A DNA stretch of 5,637 nucleotides from Anaerolineae bacterium. GTDB lineage: Bacteria > Chloroflexota > Anaerolineae > JAFGEY01. Positions 1 to 4,171 of the stretch are shown here, piece after piece (the stretch's first letter is position 1; each line of letters opens with the position of its first letter). The position numbers were made by a program, and so were the translations under genes. Location: NCBI GenBank assembly GCA_016929205.1, contig JAFGJF010000025.1:1-5637 (forward strand). The letters are read 5' to 3'. The notes below the pieces were generated by a model. It worked only from the letters and a program-made list of their open reading frames with translations. It was not told the origin of the DNA and did not search any database.

Positions 1-1233
1 TGGGTTCCCCAGCACGTTTTTGTTTCTGGCGACGGGGCCGGTGCGGTCGGGCCGGACACCACGGGGCGGATTGACGCTTTTGACGTGTCCGGGCTGGCCG
101 ATCACGAATTTAACAGCAGGCCAACGGCCTTTAGCGGGCCATTTGGGTTGGGCGAGTGGGTGCGCGGCGATCATGTGACGCTGATCCGCAACGAGCGCTA
201 CTGGCGCGGCGAACCCTATCTCGATGGCGTCCAAGCTCAGATCGTGAGCGGCCAGACCGAGCTGGTGCGCATGCTCAAGCGCGGTGCGGTCGACGTCGCC
301 GTCGGACTCGATCCCCAATACCTGGACGAGATCGAACAGGAACCGGGGTTGGTCGTTTTCAAATCGCTCAGCGACGAGGTTGATTTTATTGGCTTTCAAT
401 TGGGCGACCCCGAGGATCCGCAGCCACGCCTGAATCCAGATGGGACGTTGAATCGGGAACATGGCGAGCATCCGATCCTCAACGACAAACGCGTCCGCCA
501 GGCGATCGTGCATGCCCTGGATCGTGAGGCGATCGTTGCCGGCGCACGGAGAGGCGAGGGGCTTGTCCTGGATGCCAACGTGCTGCCGGCGATCAGTTGG
601 GCTTACAATACCGACCTGCAGCCGCGCGCCTACGACGTGGAATTGGCCGGACAATTGCTCGATCAGGCCGGATGGGTGATGAACCCCGATACGGGCGTCC
701 GTGTCAAAAATGGGCAGTCGCTCACGCTGCGGCTCTATACCAATGCCGGGAACACGGTTCGCGAGACGATTGCCTATCTGGTCAAAGCACAGCTCGCCGA
801 GGTGGGCATCGAGATCGAGGTGATCGCCCTCGACCTGCATGCCTTTTGGGAGGTGCTGTTTGGGCAGCGTTTTGACCTGGTCGTGGCCAGTTGGGCCAAC
901 CTGGGCGCCAATCCCGACGATGCCGATTTGTGGCGCGCGGCAAACGATCTGCCCGGCCAGGGCAACAATTTTTGTTCCTATTACAACCCCAAACTCGAAG
1001 GCGATCTGGTCCGAGCCAAGACCGAACCGACCTGCGACCAGGATGTGAGGGCGCAACTTTATCGCCAGATTCAGGTTCAATTACTTGAGGATCAACCGTA
1101 TTGTTGGCTGGATGTGGCCGGCCAGTTCGTCGTGTTCAACGAGCGGGTAGGGGGCATCAATCCGGGGCCGTGGAATGTATGGTACAACGTCCACGAGTGG
1201 ACGGTTCAAGCTATTCAAGAGGAGGAAAAGTAA
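1..1233 (+). CDS. ABC transporter solute-binding protein, SBP_bac_5 family (5' end outside window)
   Basis: Frame 1 is open from the first base to the TAA at 1231-1233, giving 410 residues. The GTG at 85 is an internal valine, because family-like sequence (WVPQHVF) continues upstream of it. Seen: SGPFGLGEWVRGD, then ERYWRGEPYLDG, HPILNDKRVRQAIVHALDRE (about residues 157-176), a C-terminal lobe with TNAGNTVRETI and FCSYYNP, and the ending INPGPWNVWYNVHEW. These blocks match the second binding protein at 4172-5637 in the same order, so the two are paralogues. The region between HVF and SGPF is 14 residues longer here. By family knowledge it is a secreted or lipid-anchored protein that hands peptides, oligosaccharides or similar solutes to a Dpp/Opp-type permease; the substrate is unknown. 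Roughly the first 100-200 residues, including any signal peptide, are missing. It is probably co-translated with the lipoprotein gene directly downstream. Confidence 0.93.
   Translation, partial: WVPQHVFVSGDGAGAVGPDTTGRIDAFDVSGLADHEFNSRPTAFSGPFGLGEWVRGDHVTLIRNERYWRGEPYLDGVQAQIVSGQTELVRMLKRGAVDVAVGLDPQYLDEIEQEPGLVVFKSLSDEVDFIGFQLGDPEDPQPRLNPDGTLNREHGEHPILNDKRVRQAIVHALDREAIVAGARRGEGLVLDANVLPAISWAYNTDLQPRAYDVELAGQLLDQAGWVMNPDTGVRVKNGQSLTLRLYTNAGNTVRETIAYLVKAQLAEVGIEIEVIALDLHAFWEVLFGQRFDLVVASWANLGANPDDADLWRAANDLPGQGNNFCSYYNPKLEGDLVRAKTEPTCDQDVRAQLYRQIQVQLLEDQPYCWLDVAGQFVVFNERVGGINPGPWNVWYNVHEWTVQAIQEEEK
1221..1225 (+). promoter_or_regulatory. Ribosome binding site of the lipoprotein gene, inside the preceding gene
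   Basis: GGAGG lies within AGAGGAGG at 1218-1225, eight bases before the ATG at 1234. It sits in the last codons of the binding protein gene and encodes part of its EEEK tail. Stop TAA and start ATG are adjacent with no base between them, which fits translational coupling. It also fixes the lipoprotein start. Confidence 0.85.
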
Positions 1234-1887
1234 ATGGTCAAGAAAAACATCTTGTGGGGGCTGCTGATTTTGGCTGTCGTTGGCACGATGCTCTTTGGGT
1301 GCGCGGTACCGGACGAGAGCGGTGACGGCGGCGATCTGTCCGGCTCTGACGAGGCCGGCGAAACGGGCGGCGATTTTCCGGTCAAGGATCCGTCCAAACC
1401 ATTTGCCCTGGATGAAAAGGGACTTGTTACCCTAAAGAACGATCAGCCGATCGAGATCACTGTGCAGCGGGACTCGGGAGACACGCTCTTTGTGTTTGCG
1501 ATGAAATCGGGCGGGATTGTCGATCCCGAGGTCGATATGACGGTGCAGACGATCCAGCCACAGATGCCGGAAGATCTGGCGGGGCAATACGTTTCCGTCG
1601 GGCAGTACGCGCTCGAGATGCACGCTGCCAGCGAGACCGGCTATGGGTTCATGCTCCGTCCCAAGATCATGTTTTATTATACCGACGACGAAATCGCGTC
1701 GGCCAAGAGCAACGGCGCCTCATTGGATGAACTCAAGGGCAACCTGTTTATCTTGTACAAGGAACAACGGTCGCCTCAATGGGTGCCCCAGAAAAGCGTG
1801 TCGATCGATCCCGAAACCAGGATGGTGACGGTGAGCAACATTGCCGGTACCGGGGCGTGGTGGCTGGTAGCGGTAAAAGGGCAATAA
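1234..1887 (+). CDS. Putative lipoprotein of unknown function, coupled to a binding protein gene
   Basis: The protein has 217 residues. Seen: a lysine pair at 3-4, a hydrophobic stretch at about 6-21 and a lipobox L20-F21-G22-C23, so it is very probably a lipoprotein modified at Cys23 and held on the outer face of the membrane. Residues 24-50 form a Gly/Ser/Asp/Glu-rich linker. The rest (about 57-217) looks like a beta-rich domain: alternating hydrophobic stretches such as PIEITVQ and TLFVFAM, then RPKIMFYYTDDEI (142-154), LFILYKEQ, QWVPQKSVSIDPETRMVTVS (182-201) and the end GAWWLVAV. That last half resembles the ZU5-like/cell-surface pattern of 'FYTDEEI ... W.P..S.VDPE...VTV...' from memory; this is a weak fold guess, not a function. 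The start is supported by the strong Shine-Dalgarno sequence and zero-gap coupling to the binding protein. It may be an accessory subunit of that transporter or just a surface protein. I do not recognise a named family. Confidence 0.88.
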   Translation: MVKKNILWGLLILAVVGTMLFGCAVPDESGDGGDLSGSDEAGETGGDFPVKDPSKPFALDEKGLVTLKNDQPIEITVQRDSGDTLFVFAMKSGGIVDPEVDMTVQTIQPQMPEDLAGQYVSVGQYALEMHAASETGYGFMLRPKIMFYYTDDEIASAKSNGASLDELKGNLFILYKEQRSPQWVPQKSVSIDPETRMVTVSNIAGTGAWWLVAVKGQ

Positions 1888-1905
1888 TTCGGCATAGCGT
1901 CAAAT

Positions 1906-1938
1906 AAAAACCGGGTTTCTGTCAGAAACCCGGTTTTT
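1906..1938. terminator. Bidirectional intrinsic terminator between convergent genes
   Basis: The arms at 1906-1921 and 1923-1938 are perfect reverse complements (AAAAACCGGGTTTCTG and its complement). In RNA the loop would be at least the three bases GTC. The stem has a GC-rich core (CCGGG/CCCGG). On the plus strand it ends in TTTTT; read on the minus strand it ends in TTTTTATTTG. It starts 19 bases after the lipoprotein stop and lies 24 bases beyond the dppC stop, so it should serve both transcripts. Confidence 0.92.
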
Positions 1939-1961
1939 CATATCCACTGTTGCCGTCCAGT

Positions 1962-2906
1962 TTACCGCCCGCGCATCATCGGGTCCAGGGCATCGCGCAG
2001 CCCGTCGCCGATCAAGAACAGACATAGGACGGTGGTCGTGATCAGCAGGCCCGGGAAAACGACCAGGTGCGGGCCGAGGGTAAAGTTGCTCTGGGCCTTG
2101 GTGAGCATGTTGCCCCAGGTGGCGGTGGGCGGCTGCACGCCCAGGCCCAAAAAGCTCAGGGCGCTTTCAAAGAGGATAAAGCCGCCGACGCTGCCGGCGG
2201 TCAAAATGATCACGATCGGCACGACGTTGGGCAAGACGTGGCGAGCGATAATCTTCCATTGAGGCACGCCGAGCGCCCTGGAGGCCAGGATGTAATCGCG
2301 CTCTTTGACCGACAGCACTTCTCCCCGCACCAGGCGGCTGGTGCCCATCCAGGAGTTCAAGGCGATGAAAATGACCAGGGTGTACCAGGTCGGTTTGAAA
2401 AGCTGTGAGACGACGATCAAAAAGAGCAAAAACGGGATCGATGACATGGTGTTGATGAACCACATAATCACGTCGTCAACCCAGCCCCCCAAAAAGCCAG
2501 CCATCGCGCCAAAAAAGACGCCGACGGTCATGGTGATCACCGCGCCGACGAGGCCGATGGTCAGCGAGATCTGCCCTCCATAGAGCAGGCGGGCCAACTG
2601 GTCGCGTCCCACCTCGTCCATCCCCAGCAAGTGCTCTTTGCTGGGCGGCTCGTAATTGTTGAGGATGTCCACCTTGGTGGGGTCGGTGTGCAAGATATAC
2701 TTGGTGATCAGCGGCGCGCCGTAGGAGAGCAGGGCCAGGATCAAGAGCACGGTGAAAGCGGCGATGGTCAGCTTGTCCCGTTTCAACTGGAACCAGACCA
2801 TATCCCAGTAACCCAGCGCTTCGTGCTCGATATCCAGTTGCTGCTGCATGGCACGCGCGCGGTCGCGGGCGCTTGTATTCTGCTCGAGGGAAATTGTGCT
2901 TGCCAT
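1962..2906 (-). CDS. dppC: ABC transporter permease, DppC/OppC type
   Basis: The protein has 314 residues, near the usual 280-310 of the family, with a somewhat long cytoplasmic N-terminal part of about 45 residues. It would be one of the two inner-membrane channel subunits of a peptide/nickel/oligosaccharide importer. Seen: an OppC_N-like first helix at about 46-70; the family signature LLGMDEVGRDQLARLLYGG (93-111); further membrane stretches at about 115-138, 147-168, 173-188, 229-252 and 280-300; and the EAA loop at about 196-227 (ERDYILASRALG followed by HVLPN), which docks onto the ATPase. The ALSFLGLGVQPPTATWGNML signature (249-268) and the ending GDGLRDALDP also fit. The ATG is preceded by AAAGGA with a 9-base spacer. 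It lies 16 bases after the dppB stop, in the same operon, and is the last gene before the shared terminator. The symbol names the family member type only; the substrate is not known. Confidence 0.96.
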   Translation of the reverse strand: MASTISLEQNTSARDRARAMQQQLDIEHEALGYWDMVWFQLKRDKLTIAAFTVLLILALLSYGAPLITKYILHTDPTKVDILNNYEPPSKEHLLGMDEVGRDQLARLLYGGQISLTIGLVGAVITMTVGVFFGAMAGFLGGWVDDVIMWFINTMSSIPFLLFLIVVSQLFKPTWYTLVIFIALNSWMGTSRLVRGEVLSVKERDYILASRALGVPQWKIIARHVLPNVVPIVIILTAGSVGGFILFESALSFLGLGVQPPTATWGNMLTKAQSNFTLGPHLVVFPGLLITTTVLCLFLIGDGLRDALDPMMRGR

Positions 2907-2915
2907 AATACCTGT

Positions 2916-2921
2916 TCCTTT
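2916..2921 (-). promoter_or_regulatory. Ribosome binding site of dppC
   Basis: On the minus strand AAAGGA is followed by nine bases and then ATG at 2906. It lies in the 16-base gap between the dppB stop (2925-2923) and the dppC start, and supports this start. Confidence 0.7.
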
Positions 2922-2922
2922 A

Positions 2923-3960
2923 CTAGCTAAACCGGACGCGCGGATCGACGATGCCGTAAAAAATGTCCGAGAGCAGGTTGCCGAGAATGACCGCGACAGC
3001 GCCGATCACAAAACCGGCCAGGACGACCGGATAGTCACGTTTAAAATTGGCATCCACGAACAACCGTCCCAGTCCCGGCCACGACCAGATCGTCTCGGTG
3101 ATCACCGCGCCGCCGAGCAAACCGGTGATCTGGGGGCCTAAAAAGGTGGCGATCGGGATCAGGGCGTTCCGGCCGGCATGGACAAAGTTGACGATCCTCT
3201 CGGAAAGTCCTTTGGCCCGCGCGGTGCGCACGTAATCCTGGTGGATGACCTCCAATATCTCGGTGCGCATAAAGCGGAACAGGCCGGCGATGCCGCCGGT
3301 GGCCAGGATCAATGCCGGGGGCAGCAGGTGCGCCAGGCGGTCAAAGAGGTTATATTTGAACTGGTTGTCGGGAGTGATGGTGTACATGCCGCCCATCGCG
3401 ATGTGCGGCAGGCCCCATTTCTGGAACTGGACGGCAAAGATCAGGATGGCCATCAAGCTGAGCCAAAAGCCGGGCACGGCGTTAAAAATAACGGCAATGA
3501 TCCGCGAGGTGTTGTCAAAGGCCCCGTTCTGCCTGATCGCGGCGTAAACACCCATCGGCACGCCAATCACGTAGCTGATCAATAGAGCGGCAATATTGAG
3601 CTGGACCGTCGCCGGTACACGTTCCAGCACCAGTTTGATCGCCGGCTGTTTCTGCAAATAAGATTTGCCGAAATCGAAGCGCAGTACCCCCCTGGTGATA
3701 TACTTGTCTTCAATCTCTTGTCCAAACCAGCGCAGCCAGTCGTTGCCGGTCAGCCAGATGATGTATTGAACGACGATAGGGCGGTTCAGTCCCATCTGCT
3801 CGCGCATCTTTTCGCGCGTCTCGGCCTTGATCTTGGGGTCAAAGGTCATTTGCAGCACGGGATCGCCGGGGGCCAGCTTGATCACGACAAAGGTGATCAG
3901 CGTGATTCCCAAAAAGGTCGGGATGGCCTGCAGCAGGCGTCGAATGAGATATCGGGTCAT
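2923..3960 (-). CDS. dppB: ABC transporter permease, DppB/OppB type
   Basis: The protein has 345 residues, slightly longer than the common 305-340. It would be the partner channel subunit of DppC in the inner membrane. Seen: the typical N-terminus RRLLQAIPTFLGITLITFVV with LAPGDP at 29-34; MGLNRPIVVQYIIWL (56-70); DFGKSY (96-101); membrane stretches at about 8-29, 119-142, 155-178, 212-229, 268-290 and 312-334; the EAA loop at about 237-270 (QDYVRTARAKGLSE, then GRNALIPI); TETIWSWPGLGRL (288-300); and the ending DIFYGIVDPRVRF. Between residues 71 and 94 there is an extra loop (starting TGNDWLRWF) that classical DppB proteins lack or have shorter, and that I associate with Chloroflexota-type permeases. 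The ATG has a good upstream AGGAGA. It precedes dppC by 16 bases and follows the binding protein gene after a 211-base spacer. The ATPase partner is not in the window. Confidence 0.96.
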   Translation of the reverse strand: MTRYLIRRLLQAIPTFLGITLITFVVIKLAPGDPVLQMTFDPKIKAETREKMREQMGLNRPIVVQYIIWLTGNDWLRWFGQEIEDKYITRGVLRFDFGKSYLQKQPAIKLVLERVPATVQLNIAALLISYVIGVPMGVYAAIRQNGAFDNTSRIIAVIFNAVPGFWLSLMAILIFAVQFQKWGLPHIAMGGMYTITPDNQFKYNLFDRLAHLLPPALILATGGIAGLFRFMRTEILEVIHQDYVRTARAKGLSERIVNFVHAGRNALIPIATFLGPQITGLLGGAVITETIWSWPGLGRLFVDANFKRDYPVVLAGFVIGAVAVILGNLLSDIFYGIVDPRVRFS

Positions 3961-3965
3961 AATCT

Positions 3966-3971
3966 TCTCCT
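3966..3971 (-). promoter_or_regulatory. Ribosome binding site of dppB
   Basis: The minus-strand sequence TAGGAGAAGATT directly precedes the ATG at 3960; the AGGAGA core sits five bases before it. It fixes the start of dppB and lies just outside the repeat-rich part of the spacer. Confidence 0.8.
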
Positions 3972-3973
3972 AG

Positions 3974-4025
3974 CAATAGATAACGAACTCGCCAAGTCCA
4001 CTGGATTCGCCAGTCAACTCTATTG
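3974..4025. repeat. Interrupted inverted repeat with internal direct repeat, upstream of dppB
   Basis: CAATAGA at 3974-3980 is the reverse complement of TCTATTG at 4019-4025, with 38 bases between. Inside are a small hairpin (ACTGG 4000-4004, loop ATTCG, CCAGT 4010-4014) and a near-direct repeat, TCGCCAAGTC (3989-3998) and TCGCCAGTC (4007-4015), differing by one base deletion. The look is that of a short dispersed intergenic repeat, or of leader structure just before the dppB ribosome binding site. Function is unknown and the 7-base arms alone could be chance. Confidence 0.45.
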
Positions 4026-4032
4026 GTAACAT

Positions 4033-4087
4033 CAAAGGCCATCAGGCAGCCTTGTAACGCCGTTATAAAGCTGCCTCGTGGCCTTTG
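4033..4087. repeat. 55-base imperfect palindrome in the spacer between binding protein and dppB
   Basis: The arms at 4033-4059 and 4061-4087 pair along 27 positions around base 4060. The outer nine pairs are perfect (CAAAGGCCA/TGGCCTTTG), then comes a two-base disturbance at 4042-4043/4077-4078, then seven perfect pairs (AGGCAGC/GCTGCCT), one disturbance at 4051/4069 and an inner stem TTGTAACG/CGTTATAA. Of the 27 positions, 23 are Watson-Crick. In plus-strand RNA two of the other four are G-U pairs; in minus-strand RNA only one is. No T-run follows on either strand, so it does not look like a normal terminator. It could be an mRNA-stabilising hairpin, a REP/MITE-like palindromic repeat or a processing site. 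Confidence 0.75.
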
Positions 4088-4120
4088 TACACGCAAGTAT
4101 GCGCACTGCCCGGAAACAAG

Positions 4121-4159
4121 TTTGGGTGATGGCACCCAAAGCGAGTACCATCACCCAAA
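4121..4159 (-). repeat. Hairpin with two alternative foldings, just after the binding protein stop
   Basis: TTTGGGTGATGG (4121-4132) is the perfect reverse complement of CCATCACCCAAA (4148-4159), with a 15-base loop. The loop begins with CACCCAAA (4133-4140), which can instead pair with TTTGGGTG (4121-4128) in an 8-pair hairpin with a 4-base loop. The two foldings exclude each other. On the minus strand the structure begins 12 bases after the binding protein stop and is followed by CTTGTTTCC, a poor U-run. It may act as a weak or partial terminator, or as 3' protection that keeps binding protein mRNA more abundant than permease mRNA, a pattern known in other binding-protein-dependent operons. 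Confidence 0.7.
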
Positions 4160-4171
4160 GGTCGATCGATG

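Noticed and set aside
85..87. GTG at 85 as the start of the left binding protein
   Set aside because: The frame is open to the window edge and the upstream residues (WVPQHVF) match the paralogue's WLPSHVF, so the GTG is an internal valine of a gene cut by the window.
2067..2408. Plus-strand open frame of 113 codons
   Set aside because: It is antisense to dppC with shadow-like composition and no recognisable domain.
3178..3585. Plus-strand open frame of 135 codons
   Set aside because: It is antisense to dppB, Asp/Gly/His/Gln-rich as expected for the complement of a membrane protein gene, with no recognisable domain.
4012..4017. TTGACT on the minus strand as a -35 box for a dppB promoter
   Set aside because: No acceptable -10 hexamer lies 16-18 bases downstream; the nearest AT-rich candidate (TATCTA) is about 29 bases away.
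3839..4135. Small minus-strand open frame running from the spacer into dppB
   Set aside because: It overlaps the well-supported dppB start in another frame and runs through the palindromic spacer; no convincing ribosome binding site or domain seen.
3974..4159. CRISPR array or riboswitch
   Set aside because: The repeats are inverted arms of different hairpins, not regularly spaced direct repeats, and I recognise no known riboswitch core.
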